NCBI RefSeq assembly: GCF_014170375.1
Contig: NZ_LZZW01000012.1
Coordinates: 62,001-126,000, forward strand
DNA from: Variovorax sp. UMC13
GTDB taxonomy: Bacteria; Pseudomonadota; Gammaproteobacteria; Burkholderiales; Burkholderiaceae_C
Length of the DNA: 64,000 nucleotides
Reading direction: 5' to 3'
Shown here: positions 19,578 through 29,783 of the stretch, piece after piece
Numbering within the stretch: position 1 is the first letter of the stretch
How the letters are laid out: each line of letters starts with the position of its first letter
The notes under the pieces: model-generated
What the model was told of the DNA's origin: nothing
What the model saw: only the letters and a program-made list of their open reading frames with translations
The model's database searches: none
Made by a program: the position numbers and the translations under genes

Positions 19578-22500
19578 TTGAAGACAAGAACAACCGCTTC
19601 CGTCATCACCGCCGCGCTGCTCGCGCTGGCCGCATTCGAGGCCAGTGCCCTGCAGACCCTGAGCGTCACACCGCAGGGCGAGGTCGCCCGCGTGCGCCAG
19701 GTGGTGGCCAAGTTCGATGCCGCCGCCGTCAACTTCGGCGACCCCAAGGCCGCCGCGCCTTTCACCGTGAGCTGCAACGACGCGCAGGCCGCCAAGGGCA
19801 CCGGGCGCTGGACCGGCGAGAAGCAGTGGGTCTACGACTTCGAGAACGACCTGCCGCCCGGCGTGCGCTGCACCGTGAGCCGCGTGCCCAACTTCAAGCC
19901 GGCCGCGGGCGGCGACTGGAGCGGCCCGGAGCGCCACAGCTTCAACACCGGCGGCCCCTTCGTGCGCAACATCCAGCCCAGCTACGGGAAGATCGACGAG
20001 CAGCAGTCCTTCGTGCTCGAGTTCAACGGCCCGGCCACGCTGGCCAGCGTGCGCGACAACGTCTGGTGCGCGGCCGACGACATCGGCGAGCGCATCCCGG
20101 TGCGGCTGCTCGAGGGCAGCGACCGCGAGGCGCTGCTCAAGGCCGCCGGCCGCGACCGCGCCGCCCAGAAGGAGCCGCTGCGCTTCGCCACGCTGCAGTG
20201 CAACCGCACCCTGAGCGCGGGCAGCCGCGTCCAGCTGGTCTACGGCCAGGGCGTGGCCACGCCCTCGGGCATCGTCAACACCACCGAGAAGCGCTTCAGC
20301 TACGAGGTGCGCGACCCCTTCGCGGTGTCCTTCACCTGCGAGCGCGAGAACGCGCAGGCCGCCTGCCTGCCGCTGCGGCCGATGGAGCTGCGCTTCAACG
20401 CGCCGGTCACGCGCAAGCTGGCCAGCCAGATCCGCCTGAGCGGTGGCGGCCAGACGCTCAAGCCCAAGTTCAACGACGAGGAGAACGCCGCCAGCGACGA
20501 CGCGGTGATCGAGTCGGTGCGCTTCGTGCCGCCCTTCCCCGAAGAGACGCCCTTCAAGGTCGAGCTGCCTTCGAAGTTCGAGGACGCCTCGGGCCGCGCG
20601 CTGGGCGAGCCCGGCACCTTCCCCTTGGCCGTCGCCACCGGCGCGATGCCGCCGCTGGCCAAGTTCGCGGCCTCGCCCTTCGGCGTGCTCGAACGCCTGG
20701 CCGAGCCTGGCGGCGTCGCGATGATGCCGGTCACGGTGCGGCGCGTGGAACCCGAACTGCAGGTGCAGGCGCTCACGCCCGGCAAGGTCAGCGACCTGAA
20801 CCCGAAGACCGACGCCGAGATCATCGCCTGGTATCGCAAGGTGCGGCGCTACGACGAGCGCTCGTCCATCGACCGCGCCACCGCGGGCCGCGACAGCCGC
20901 GGCCCCCTGCCGCCGGTGATCGACCGCGACAACCGCAGCAGCGTGCAGACCCGCATGGTGTCGCTGCTGGGCGGCCTGCCCGGCGTGAAGACGCTGGACA
21001 TGCCCAAGGCCGGCGACGCGGGCCCCGCCGGGCGCCCCTTCGAGGTCATCGGCATCCCGCTGACGCCGGGCTTCCACGTGCTGGAGATCGCGTCGAAGAA
21101 GCTGGGCGATGCCTTGCTCGACGAGCGCTACGGCGACGGCCGCACGATGTACGTGCGCACCACCGCGCTGGCCACCAACCTCGCGGTGCACTTCAAGCTG
21201 GGGCGCGAGAACGCCGTGGCCTGGGTCACGACGCTCGACAAGGGCCAGGTGGTGCCCAACGCCGCGGTGCGGGTCTCGGACTGCCGCGGCCGCGAGGTGG
21301 CCAAGGGCAGCACCGACGCCAGCGGCGTCGTGACGCTGGCCGGCATCTCGTCCAGCCCGCCCAGCTGCTCGGGCGAGAACGACTACGGCAACGACGCCTA
21401 CTTCGTGAGCGCCCGCGCCACGCTCACCGATGCCGGCGACAAGAACGCCAAGCCGGTGGAAGACCTGGCCTTCACCTGGAGCGACTGGCAGCGCGGCATC
21501 GAGCCCTGGCGCTTCAACGTACCGACCAGCCTCGAACCCGAGCCCGACCGCATCGCGCACACGGTGTTCGACCGCACGCTGTTCCGTGCCGGCGAGACGG
21601 TGTCGATGAAGCACCTGATCCGCGCCCAGACCGCCAAGGGCTTCGGCCTGCCCGACGCACTGCCCGACACGCTGGTCGTCACGCACAGCGGCAGCGGCCA
21701 GAAGTTCACCCAGCCCGTGGCCTGGCGCAAGACCGCCACCGGCGGCCTGAGCGCGGTCAACACCTTCGCCATTCCGCCGGCCGCCAAGCTGGGCGTCTAC
21801 CAGGTCGAACTGCGCAGCGCCAAGGGCAAGGGCGGCGACGACGACGACTACCAGCGCAGCTTCGGCAGCGGCCAGTTCCGGGTCGAGGAGTTCCGCCTGC
21901 CGGTGCTCGAGGGCCGCGTGACGCCCAGCGACAAGAAGCCGCTGGTGGCCGTCACCTCGCTGCCCACCGACGTGCAGATCAACTACGTGGCGGGTGGCGG
22001 CGCGGCCAACCTGCCGGTGCGCGTGTCGGCCATGGTGCGCGGCAAGAGCCTGTCCTTCGCCGACTACGACAGCTTCAACTTCTCGCCGCCGCGCCAGCAG
22101 GGCGACAGCGCGGCCGCCGATGCAGACGAGGACGCCTCGGCCTCGGCCGACACCCGCGTGATCGCCGACAAGCTGCCGGTCACGCTGGACCGCAACGGCG
22201 CCGGCAAGCTCACGATCGACAAGGTGCCGCTGGCCAAGGCCACGCCGCGCGAGCTGCTGATCGAAGCCACCTACTCCGACCCGAACGGCGAGGTGCAGAC
22301 CATCCGCAGCACGCAGACGCTGTGGCCGGCCGAGGTGATCGCCGGCCTCAAGACCGAAGGCTGGGTCTCGACCGACAAGAAGCTCAAGTTCCAGGCGCTG
22401 GCGCTGGACCTCGCCGGCAAGGCGCAGGCCGGCGTGAAGGTGCAGGTGAACGCCGTCGCGCGCATCACCACCACCAGCCGCAAGCGCATGGTCGGGGGCT

Positions 22501-25500
22501 TCTACACCTACGACAACAAGACCGAGCTCAAGGACCTGGGCACGGTGTGCACCGGCACCAGCGACCTGCGCGGCCTGGTGCTGTGCGAGGCCGCGCTCAA
22601 GGAGGCCGGCGAGGTCGAGCTGGTGGTGACCGCCAGCGACAAGGAAGGCCGCGAGAGCAAGGCCGCGGGCTCGGTCTACGTGACCCGCCAGGGCGAGCTG
22701 TGGTTCGGCGGCGAGGACAACGACCGCATCGACGTGCTGCCCGAGAAGAAGAACTACCAGCCCGGCGAGGTCGCCAAGTTCCAGGTGCGCAGCCCCTTCC
22801 GCTTCGCGACCGCGCTGGTCGCGGTGGAACGCGAAGGCGTGATCGAGACGCACGTGGTGCAGCTCAACGGCCAGGACCCGACCGTGAGCCTGCAGGTCAA
22901 GCCCGAATGGGGCCCCAACGCCTACGTCAGCGTGCTCGCGCTGCGCGGCCGGCTGCGCGAGGTGCCCTGGTACAGCTTCTTCACCTGGGGCTTCAAGGCG
23001 CCGCGCGAGTGGTGGACCGCTTTCTGGTACGAGGGCAAGGAATACGTCGCGCCGACCGCGCTGGTCGACCTGAGCAAGCCGGCCTACCGCTTCGGCCTGG
23101 CCGAGATCCGCGTCGGCACGCAGGCCCACCGCATCGACGTCAAGGTCACGAGCGACAAGCCCAGCTACCCGGTGCGCGGCCAGGCCCAGGTCACCATCTC
23201 GGCCAAGCTGCCCGACGGCAAGCCGGCCGCGGGCGCCGAGGTCGCGCTGGCCGCGGTCGACCAGGCGCTGCTCGAGCTGATGCCCAACGACAGCTGGAAC
23301 CTGCTCGAGGCCATGCTGCAGCGACGCAGCTGGGGCGTCTCGACCTCGACCGCGCAGATGGAGATCGTCGGGCGCCGGCACTACGGCAAGAAGGCCGTGC
23401 CTGCGGGCGGCGGCGGCGGCAAGGGCCAGACGCGCGAACTGCTCGACACCCTGCTGCTGTGGAACCCCTCGGTGGTGCTCGACGCCAACGGCCAGGCGGT
23501 GGTGACGGTGCCGCTCAACGATGCGCTGACCACCTTCAAGATCGTCGCCGTGGCCGACATGGGCACCGGCCTGTTCGGCACCGGGCAGGCGAGCATCCAG
23601 GCCACGCAGGACCTGCAGATCATCAGCGGCCTGCCGCCGCTGGTGCGCGAGGACGACCAGTTCCGCGCGCAGCTCACCTTGCGCAACACCACGCAGAAGG
23701 CGATGAAGGTCGAGGCCACGCCGCGCGCGACCCTGCTCACGCTCGAGCCGCAGACGGTCGAGATCCCGGCCGGCGAAGCGCGCGAGCTGGCCTGGAACGT
23801 GACGGCGCCGGCCCAGCTCGCGCAGACGCGGGCCGAGGCCATCCTGTGGGAAATCGAGGCCAGGGACACGCTGGGCGGCGCGCGCGATGCGCTCAAGGTG
23901 CGCCAGCGCATCGTGCCGGCCGTGCCGCTCACGGTGCAGCAGGCCACGCTGGTGCAGGTCGACGGCAGCTTCACGCTCGACGTGGCGCCGCCGGCCGACG
24001 CGCTGCCCAACCGCGGCGGCCTGAAGATGTCGCTGCAGCCCAAGCTGGCCGAAGGCATGCCGGGCGTGCGCGACTGGTTCGCCAACTACCCCTTCAGCTG
24101 CCTCGAGCAGAAGACCAGCAAGGCCATCGGCCTGCGCGACGGCAAGCTGTGGCAGGGCGTGGTGGCGCAGCTGCCCAGCTACCTCGACAGCGACGGCCTG
24201 GCGAGCTACTTCCCGCCGCGCGACGGCGAATCGAACCGCGGCAGCGACATCCTCACCTCCTACCTGCTGGCCGCCACGCATGAGGCCTCGTCCATCGACC
24301 CGGCCTTCGCGCTGTCGGACGCGGCGCGCGCGCCGATGGAAAGCGGCCTGATCGCCTTCGTCGAAGGCCGGATCCAGCGCGAGTTCTGGAGCCCGCGCAA
24401 GGACCTGGACGTGCGCAAGCTGGCCGCGCTGGAAGCCCTGTCGCGCTACGGCAAGGCACGCGGCGCCATGACCGCGAGCATCACCATCGCGCCCAACCAG
24501 TGGCCCACCAGCGCGGTGATCGACTGGATGCAGATCCTGAAGCGCGTGCCCGACGTGCCGCAGCGCCAGCAGCGGCTGGACGAGGCCGGCAACGTGCTCA
24601 AGGCGCGGCTGTCCTACCAGGGCACCAAGCTGATCTTCAGCACCGAGCAGGACGACTACTGGTGGTGGCTCATGACCAACGGCGACGTCAACACCGCGCG
24701 GCTGCTCCTGGCGGTGATGGACGACCCGGCCTGGAAGGACGACATCGGCCGGCTGGCCAACGGCTTCATCGGCCGCCAGCAGAACGGCGCCTGGCACACC
24801 ACCACGGCCAACCTCTGGGGCGGGCTGGCGCTCGACCGCTTCTCGAAGGTGTTCGAGAGCACGCCGGTGACCGGCACCACCACCGCCGTGCTGCGCCCGC
24901 CGGCCGTCGGCAACGCCGATTCGGCGGCCCGCACCGACAGCGTGGACTGGAGCCGCGTCGAGCGCGTGAAGGCCAGCGACGCCACCGGCGCGCCCAACCA
25001 GGCCACCTGGTTCGGCGCCCCCGCGTCGCCCGGCAACCTGCGCAACAACACCATGTTCCTGCCCTGGAAGCAGCCGACCCAGGAGACGTTGACGGTCACC
25101 CAGAGCGGCACCGGCAAGCCCTGGCTCACGCTGCAGTCGGTGGCCGCGGTGCAGCTCAAGGCGCCGTTCGCGGCCGGCTATGCGATCAAGAAGACCATCA
25201 CGCCGGTCGAGCAGGCCAAGGCCGGCCAGTACACGCGCGGCGACATCCTGCGCGTCACGCTCGAGGTCAACGCCAGCGCCGACATGACCTGGGTCGCCAT
25301 CACCGACCCGGTGCCCGGCGGCGCGACCATCCTGGGCAGCGGCCTGGGCCGCGACTCGCAGATCGCCACGCAGGGCGAGAAGCGCAGCGGCGCCGGCTGG
25401 CCGGCCTTCGAGGAGCGCAGCTTCGAGTCCTTCCGCAGCTACTACGAGTACCTGCCCAAGGGCGTGGTGAAGATGGAGTACACGGTGCGGCTCAACAACG

Positions 25501-25607
25501 TGGGCGACTTCGCGCTGCCGCCCAGCCGCGTCGAGGCGCTCTATGCGCCCGAGATGTTCGGCGAGGCGCCTAACGCGCGCGTGAAGGTGGAGCCGGCCGC
25601 GAAATGA
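19578..25607 (+). CDS. Bacterial alpha-2-macroglobulin with thioester motif
   Basis: The 2,009-residue protein traps proteases in the periplasm. It has a signal peptide (VITAALLALAAFEASA) without a lipobox, repeated macroglobulin-like beta domains, an A2M_N segment (PDRIAHTVFDRTLFRAGETV) and the central A2M domain (TRELLDTLLLWNPSVVLD, then PLNDALTTFKIVAVAD). The thioester motif CLEQ has its Cys at residue 1508, followed by an alpha-toroid and a C-terminal macroglobulin domain. It therefore resembles thioester-bearing E. coli YfhM rather than the thioester-less YfaS type, but it is secreted soluble instead of lipid-anchored. Length is longer than YfhM (about 1,650). The start is a TTG, supported by AAGGAG at 19563-19568. 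Its usual partner pbpC lies 1.9 kb downstream. Confidence 0.93.
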   Translation: MKTRTTASVITAALLALAAFEASALQTLSVTPQGEVARVRQVVAKFDAAAVNFGDPKAAAPFTVSCNDAQAAKGTGRWTGEKQWVYDFENDLPPGVRCTVSRVPNFKPAAGGDWSGPERHSFNTGGPFVRNIQPSYGKIDEQQSFVLEFNGPATLASVRDNVWCAADDIGERIPVRLLEGSDREALLKAAGRDRAAQKEPLRFATLQCNRTLSAGSRVQLVYGQGVATPSGIVNTTEKRFSYEVRDPFAVSFTCERENAQAACLPLRPMELRFNAPVTRKLASQIRLSGGGQTLKPKFNDEENAASDDAVIESVRFVPPFPEETPFKVELPSKFEDASGRALGEPGTFPLAVATGAMPPLAKFAASPFGVLERLAEPGGVAMMPVTVRRVEPELQVQALTPGKVSDLNPKTDAEIIAWYRKVRRYDERSSIDRATAGRDSRGPLPPVIDRDNRSSVQTRMVSLLGGLPGVKTLDMPKAGDAGPAGRPFEVIGIPLTPGFHVLEIASKKLGDALLDERYGDGRTMYVRTTALATNLAVHFKLGRENAVAWVTTLDKGQVVPNAAVRVSDCRGREVAKGSTDASGVVTLAGISSSPPSCSGENDYGNDAYFVSARATLTDAGDKNAKPVEDLAFTWSDWQRGIEPWRFNVPTSLEPEPDRIAHTVFDRTLFRAGETVSMKHLIRAQTAKGFGLPDALPDTLVVTHSGSGQKFTQPVAWRKTATGGLSAVNTFAIPPAAKLGVYQVELRSAKGKGGDDDDYQRSFGSGQFRVEEFRLPVLEGRVTPSDKKPLVAVTSLPTDVQINYVAGGGAANLPVRVSAMVRGKSLSFADYDSFNFSPPRQQGDSAAADADEDASASADTRVIADKLPVTLDRNGAGKLTIDKVPLAKATPRELLIEATYSDPNGEVQTIRSTQTLWPAEVIAGLKTEGWVSTDKKLKFQALALDLAGKAQAGVKVQVNAVARITTTSRKRMVGGFYTYDNKTELKDLGTVCTGTSDLRGLVLCEAALKEAGEVELVVTASDKEGRESKAAGSVYVTRQGELWFGGEDNDRIDVLPEKKNYQPGEVAKFQVRSPFRFATALVAVEREGVIETHVVQLNGQDPTVSLQVKPEWGPNAYVSVLALRGRLREVPWYSFFTWGFKAPREWWTAFWYEGKEYVAPTALVDLSKPAYRFGLAEIRVGTQAHRIDVKVTSDKPSYPVRGQAQVTISAKLPDGKPAAGAEVALAAVDQALLELMPNDSWNLLEAMLQRRSWGVSTSTAQMEIVGRRHYGKKAVPAGGGGGKGQTRELLDTLLLWNPSVVLDANGQAVVTVPLNDALTTFKIVAVADMGTGLFGTGQASIQATQDLQIISGLPPLVREDDQFRAQLTLRNTTQKAMKVEATPRATLLTLEPQTVEIPAGEARELAWNVTAPAQLAQTRAEAILWEIEARDTLGGARDALKVRQRIVPAVPLTVQQATLVQVDGSFTLDVAPPADALPNRGGLKMSLQPKLAEGMPGVRDWFANYPFSCLEQKTSKAIGLRDGKLWQGVVAQLPSYLDSDGLASYFPPRDGESNRGSDILTSYLLAATHEASSIDPAFALSDAARAPMESGLIAFVEGRIQREFWSPRKDLDVRKLAALEALSRYGKARGAMTASITIAPNQWPTSAVIDWMQILKRVPDVPQRQQRLDEAGNVLKARLSYQGTKLIFSTEQDDYWWWLMTNGDVNTARLLLAVMDDPAWKDDIGRLANGFIGRQQNGAWHTTTANLWGGLALDRFSKVFESTPVTGTTTAVLRPPAVGNADSAARTDSVDWSRVERVKASDATGAPNQATWFGAPASPGNLRNNTMFLPWKQPTQETLTVTQSGTGKPWLTLQSVAAVQLKAPFAAGYAIKKTITPVEQAKAGQYTRGDILRVTLEVNASADMTWVAITDPVPGGATILGSGLGRDSQIATQGEKRSGAGWPAFEERSFESFRSYYEYLPKGVVKMEYTVRLNNVGDFALPPSRVEALYAPEMFGEAPNARVKVEPAAK

Positions 25608-25649
25608 GCGCGGCGCGCGCCCGGCTTCGGCCAGGCGTGCCGCCGGCGC

Positions 25650-26072
25650 TCAGCGCTGGACGTTGACGACGGTCGCCTGCATCAGCGCGACCACCTTGTA
25701 GGCCTCGCCCGCGCCGGCGAAGGCTCGCACCTCGCCCGAGCAGACGGTCATCAGCCGGCCCGCGTTGACCACGCGGCCGATGGCGAGGAAGCGCTCGCCC
25801 AGCGCGGGGCGCATCAGGTTGATCTTGAACTCGGCCGTGACCACCTCGAAGCCGGCCGGCGCCTTCGTCAGCGCCGCGTAGCCGCAGGCGCTGTCGACGA
25901 TGCTGGTGGTGGCGCCCGCGTGCAGGTAGCCGTGCTGCTGCGACAGCGCCTTGGAGAAGGGCAGCGCAATGTGGACCTCGCCGTCGGCCACATGCACCAG
26001 CCTGGCGCCGATGGTGGCCATCAGGCCCTGAGCGTCGAAGCTGGCGGCAATGCGTGGGAAGAGATCGCTCAT
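25650..26072 (-). CDS. PaaI-family hotdog thioesterase
   Basis: This 140-residue single hotdog-fold protein carries the PaaI pattern HGYLHAGATTSIVDSACGYAA, where the HG and the later Asp/Ser sit at the active site, and the core strand FEVVTAEFKINLMRP. Such enzymes hydrolyse acyl-CoA thioesters, often aromatic ones. No aromatic catabolism genes are adjacent, so the substrate is open. It is convergent with the macroglobulin gene. Confidence 0.85.
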   Translation of the reverse strand: MSDLFPRIAASFDAQGLMATIGARLVHVADGEVHIALPFSKALSQQHGYLHAGATTSIVDSACGYAALTKAPAGFEVVTAEFKINLMRPALGERFLAIGRVVNAGRLMTVCSGEVRAFAGAGEAYKVVALMQATVVNVQR

Positions 26073-26106
26073 GGGGAACCGTGAAAAGTTGAGAAGGGAT
26101 ACGCCG

Positions 26107-26358
26107 CTACGACAGCCAGCGCAGGCGGGCCCAGAAGCGGTCGCCCCAGCGGACCGCGCAGGCGCCGCACGCGACGATGGCCAGCAGCACGACCGCGCCC
26201 ATGGCGAGGCCGCTCAGCGGCCACAGCCGCACGCACAGGCCCAGTCCCACCACCAGGCCCAGCAGGGCGCCGCAGCCGAAGCGCACCTTGCGCTCGAACG
26301 CGTCCACCTGTCGCCCCTGCGGCGCGGGGCGGTGGCTTGTTGCGGTGTGTCTGTCCAT
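26107..26358 (-). CDS. Small membrane protein of unknown function
   Basis: The 83-residue product has a polar N-terminus followed by two hydrophobic helices (GALLGLVVGLGLCVRLW and GLAMGAVVLLAIVACGACAV) and a basic C-terminal tail. I do not recognise the family. It lies between the thioesterase and another small membrane protein gene on the same strand, 50 nt apart, so the two small genes may be co-expressed. The hydrophobic pattern makes a real gene likely. Confidence 0.55.
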   Translation of the reverse strand: MDRHTATSHRPAPQGRQVDAFERKVRFGCGALLGLVVGLGLCVRLWPLSGLAMGAVVLLAIVACGACAVRWGDRFWARLRWLS

Positions 26359-26408
26359 CCTCGTTTCGGGTCGCCAGCGATCCGGTCGAGGATGCCACAG
26401 TGTCTGCG

Positions 26409-26693
26409 TCAGTCGGTGGCGTCGCGCCGCGTGCTCCGGCTGAGCACGATGTCCAGCGCCAGCAGCACGATGGCGATGGCCAGCAGCGCCAGGCTCACGG
26501 GGATCAGACCGAACAGCGGTTCGTACAGAAAGCCGTGGGGATCGACCTCGCTGGTGCCGAACAGCAGCTGCACCGCGAAGCAGGCGAGGGACAGGCCCAG
26601 CGTCAGCAGCCAGAGCCAGCGCCGCAGCGGGGCGCGGCTTTTCCGTGCGGAGGGGGAAATGGCGTGGGTGGGCCCCGCGTCCTTGTCGGTCAT
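26409..26693 (-). CDS. Small two-helix membrane protein of unknown function
   Basis: This 94-residue product has a basic N-terminal segment (SARKSRAPLRRW), two transmembrane helices (LWLLTLGLSLACFAVQLLF and IPVSLALLAIAIVLLALDIV), a short loop and a basic tail. Positive-inside charges suggest both termini are cytoplasmic. The family is not recognised. It is divergent from the DUF2164 gene with 135 nt between. Confidence 0.55.
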   Translation of the reverse strand: MTDKDAGPTHAISPSARKSRAPLRRWLWLLTLGLSLACFAVQLLFGTSEVDPHGFLYEPLFGLIPVSLALLAIAIVLLALDIVLSRSTRRDATD

Positions 26694-26828
26694 GTGTATC
26701 TCCCGGGATGTGTGACATCCGCTTGGAGCCCGTCGGCCGGCAATGGTTCAGCGCGCCACGCCCCTCCACCGAAAGGCGGCACACTGCGGGTCCGACTGCC
26801 GCCCAACCTTCCCCACCGAGTTCTCGCC

Positions 26829-27107
26829 ATGACCCTCGAACTGTCCCGTGAAGCACGCCAGCAGGCCATCAGCTCCATCGAGCGCTACTTCGTCGAACAC
26901 ATGGACGGCCAGAAGATCGGCAACATCACAGCCGGCGCGCTGCTGGGCTTCTTCCTCGAGGAGATCGGCCCCGTGCTCTACAACCGGGGCGTGGCCGATG
27001 CGCAGGAACGCCTGCAGGCGCGGGTGGCCGAACTCGACATCGAGGTGCACGAGGAAGAATTCGACTACTGGCGCAAGTACGACAAGCAGACCAAGGGACG
27101 GCGCTGA
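26829..27107 (+). CDS. DUF2164-family protein
   Basis: The 92-residue cytoplasmic protein matches the DUF2164 pattern: an N-terminal helix LSREARQQAISSIERYFVEH, then GNITAGALLGFFLEEIGPVLYNRGV and an acidic C-terminal helix. The function of the family is not known. Start ATG 26829 gives the expected N-terminus; longer in-frame upstream starts add unrelated sequence. Confidence 0.8.
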   Translation: MTLELSREARQQAISSIERYFVEHMDGQKIGNITAGALLGFFLEEIGPVLYNRGVADAQERLQARVAELDIEVHEEEFDYWRKYDKQTKGRR

Positions 27108-27130
27108 GCCGCCCCGGCGTCATCGCGGCC

Positions 27131-27337
27131 TCAGTCGCGGCGCGGGTCGTTCGGGCGCCGGTCGTAGCGGTTGGGCACGCCGTCGCCATCGCGATCGCGG
27201 TCGTAGCGGTTGGGTGTGCCGTCGCGGTCGCGATCGCGCATGCCCGGGCCCGGCGGCGGCGGACGGTTGTCGTACGGGGCGACCACGCAGCCGGCCAGGG
27301 TGGCGGATGCGGCGAGCAAGACGAGCAGTGTCTTCAT
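27131..27337 (-). CDS. Small lipoprotein with DRDGD repeats
   Basis: The 68-residue protein starts with MKTLLVLLAASATLAGC, a lipoprotein signal peptide with the LAGC lipobox (lipidated Cys17). A Pro-rich spacer leads to two repeats of the form DRDGxxNRYDRDR. Such Asp-rich DxDxDG segments resemble thrombospondin-3 or EF-hand-like calcium-binding loops, so metal binding at the outer membrane is possible. The C-terminus (RRPNDPRRD) is basic and acidic mixed. No close family name is recognised. It is divergent from pbpC. Confidence 0.7.
   Translation of the reverse strand: MKTLLVLLAASATLAGCVVAPYDNRPPPPGPGMRDRDRDGTPNRYDRDRDGDGVPNRYDRRPNDPRRD
27159..27236. repeat. Two 39-bp tandem repeats inside the small lipoprotein gene
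   Basis: Two head-to-tail 39-bp units starting at 27159 and 27198 differ at only a few bases. They encode two copies of a 13-residue Asp/Arg-rich unit. The reading frame is kept because 39 is divisible by three, so unit number could vary between strains without breaking the gene. Confidence 0.8.
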
Positions 27338-27499
27338 GGGGTCTTCCTTTCGTTGGGCAGGGGCCGCAGGACACGGCGTGAGGCCACTGTGGCCTTCCCC
27401 GGTGTCCGGGCCATCGGCGCGACGCGCGCAGTTCGCGTAGGCCGGCACCCCGTCCGTCGCGCGGCAGAATGGCGGCGTCCCCGGGCCTCGCCCCTTTTC

Positions 27500-29671
27500 A
27501 TGAAACTCACCTCGCCCGCCCTTCTCCTCACCACGGCGCTGCTGCTCGTGGCGTCGGCCCCCGCCCTTGCGCTCGACAGCTTCGACCAGGTGCGGCGCGC
27601 CCAACAGCCCTCCGACACCGCCGTGCTCGACCGCGACGGCGTGCTGCTGCAGCGCGTACGCACCGACGCCACGGTGCGCCGCGGCCAGTGGATCGCGCTG
27701 GCCGACGTGTCGCCCGCGCTGCGCACGGCGATGGTGCTCAGCGAGGACCGCCGCTTCTACGAACACAGTGGCGTCGACTGGCGCGCGGTCTCGGCCGCGG
27801 CCTGGGGCAACCTCTGGAACACCCGCACCCGCGGCGCCTCGACCATCACGATGCAGCTGGCCGGCCTGCTCGACGACGAACTGCGGCGCGCCGGCGGCGG
27901 CCGCAGCCTGACGCAGAAGCTGGGCCAGACGGTCGCGGCCGGCCAGCTCGAACGCCAGTGGCGCAAGGACCAGATCCTCGAGGCCTACCTCAACAGCGTG
28001 CCCTTCCGCGGCGAGCTCGTGGGCATCGACGCGCTCTCGCGCACGCTGTTCGGCAAGGCGCCGCACGGCCTCGATGCGCGCGAGGCGGCGGTGGCGGCCT
28101 CGCTGGTGCGCGCGCCCAACGCCGGGCCCGCGCGCGTCGCGCAGCGCGCCTGCGAGGTGATGAAGGCGATGGAGGCGAGCGAGGCCGATCGGCGCCGCGT
28201 CGACTGCTCGGCGCTCGACATGTTCACCAGCGCGGCCCTGCAGCGCCGCGCCTTCGACCCCAGCGAAGGCATCGCGCCGCACCTGGCGCGCCGCGCGCTG
28301 CAGGAGCGACGCGCGTCCACGGCGAAGGCCGGCGACACCGAACTGCGCACCACGCTGCGCGCACCGCTGCAGCGCTTCGCGCAGGCCACGCTGCAGCGCC
28401 ACCTGCGCGAACTGCACGGCCGCAACGTCGAGGACGCGGCGCTGGTGGTGCTCGACAACGCCAGCGGCGAGGTGCTGGCCTGGGTCGGTTCCTCGGGCCA
28501 ACTGAGCCGCGCGGCCGAGGTCGACGGCGTGCTCGCGCAGCGCCAGCCCGGCTCCACGCTCAAGCCGCTGCTCTATGCGCAGGCCGTCGCCGAGCGGCGG
28601 CTGACTGCGGCCTCGCTGCTCGACGACTCGTCGGCGCAGATCAACACCGCGAGCGGCCTCTACATCCCGCAGAACTACGACCGGCGCTTCAAGGGCCTGG
28701 TCTCGGCGCGCACCGCGCTGGCCGCCTCGCTCAACGTGCCGGCGGTGCGCACGCTGGTGATGGTCTCGCCCGAGGCCTTCGCGCGCCAGCTGCGCGGCGC
28801 GGGCATCGCGCTGCGCGAGAGCGGCGGCTACTACGGCTACAGCCTGGCGCTGGGCAGCGCCGAGGTCTCGCTGCTGGCGCTGACCAACAGCTACCGCACC
28901 CTGGCCAACGGCGGGCGCTACGGCGAGACCCGCATCCTGCCCGCCGCGCAACCCGCGGCCGCGACCCAGGCCCTCGATGCGCGCGCCGCCTTCATCGTGG
29001 GCGACATCCTGTCCGATGCCAATGCACGCACCCGCACCTTCGGCGTCGACAGCGTGCTGGGCACGCGCTTCTGGACGGCGGTGAAGACCGGCACCAGCAA
29101 GGACATGCGCGACAACTGGGCCGTGGGCTGGTCGCAGCGCTACACGGTGGGCGTGTGGGTCGGCAACGCCAGCGGCGCGCCGATGTGGGATGTGAGCGGC
29201 ACCAGCGGCGCGGCGCCCGTCTGGGCCGAGGTGATGGGCTTCCTGCATGCGCGCGAACCCAGCCGCGCCCCGACGCCGCCTGCGGGCCTGGTGCAGCTGC
29301 CGGTGCGTTTCGGCGATGCGATCGAAGCACCGCGCGAGGAGTGGTTCCTCGCCGGCACCGAGCAGCCGCTGTTCGCGCGCGACACCCCGGCCGCCGACCC
29401 CGAGGCCGGCGCGCGCATCACCGCACCGGCCGACGGCTCGATCATCGCGCTCGATCCCGACATCCCGCCCACGCGCCAGCGCGTGCGCTTCGAGGCCCAG
29501 GGCAGCGGCCTGCAGTGGCGCATCGACGGCAAGCCCTTCGCGCGCGGCAACCGCGCGCTGTGGCTGCCCTGGCCCGGGCGGCATGTGATCGAGCTGACCG
29601 ATGCACGCGGCCGCGTGCTCGACCAGGTCCGGCTCGAGGTGCGGGGCGCCGGGGTGGTCGCCCGACGCTAG
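27500..29671 (+). CDS. pbpC: Penicillin-binding protein 1C
   Basis: This 723-residue bifunctional peptidoglycan synthase has an N-terminal signal/anchor. A GT51 glycosyltransferase domain follows, with the catalytic Glu in [16 protein letters not shown] (Glu82) and [14 protein letters not shown]. The transpeptidase domain has Ser352-x-x-Lys in [14 protein letters not shown] as the second motif and KTGTSKD as the third. A C-terminal BiPBP_C domain (from about 620) is specific for PBP1C. Start ATG 27500 gives a typical signal segment. In E. coli pbpC follows the macroglobulin gene yfhM, and the same pairing is kept here with five small genes in between, supporting a joint defence and repair role in the periplasm. 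Confidence 0.94.
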   Translation: MKLTSPALLLTTALLLVASAPALALDSFDQVRRAQQPSDTAVLDRDGVLLQRVRTDATVRRGQWIALADVSPALRTAMVLSEDRRFYEHSGVDWRAVSAAAWGNLWNTRTRGASTITMQLAGLLDDELRRAGGGRSLTQKLGQTVAAGQLERQWRKDQILEAYLNSVPFRGELVGIDALSRTLFGKAPHGLDAREAAVAASLVRAPNAGPARVAQRACEVMKAMEASEADRRRVDCSALDMFTSAALQRRAFDPSEGIAPHLARRALQERRASTAKAGDTELRTTLRAPLQRFAQATLQRHLRELHGRNVEDAALVVLDNASGEVLAWVGSSGQLSRAAEVDGVLAQRQPGSTLKPLLYAQAVAERRLTAASLLDDSSAQINTASGLYIPQNYDRRFKGLVSARTALAASLNVPAVRTLVMVSPEAFARQLRGAGIALRESGGYYGYSLALGSAEVSLLALTNSYRTLANGGRYGETRILPAAQPAAATQALDARAAFIVGDILSDANARTRTFGVDSVLGTRFWTAVKTGTSKDMRDNWAVGWSQRYTVGVWVGNASGAPMWDVSGTSGAAPVWAEVMGFLHAREPSRAPTPPAGLVQLPVRFGDAIEAPREEWFLAGTEQPLFARDTPAADPEAGARITAPADGSIIALDPDIPPTRQRVRFEAQGSGLQWRIDGKPFARGNRALWLPWPGRHVIELTDARGRVLDQVRLEVRGAGVVARR

Positions 29672-29783
29672 CCCGGCCGCGATCCCCCTGCGCGCGGGTC
29701 GGACGCGATGCCCGCTGACAGCACGCCCGAGCGGGTCGCCGCACAATCGGAGGCGCCCAAATCTCATACAACAAGGCGAATCC

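Noticed and set aside
19548-24797. Minus-strand open frame of about 1,750 codons opposite the macroglobulin gene
   Set aside because: Low-complexity His/Arg/Val-rich translation with no motif. The plus-strand gene has clear family features.
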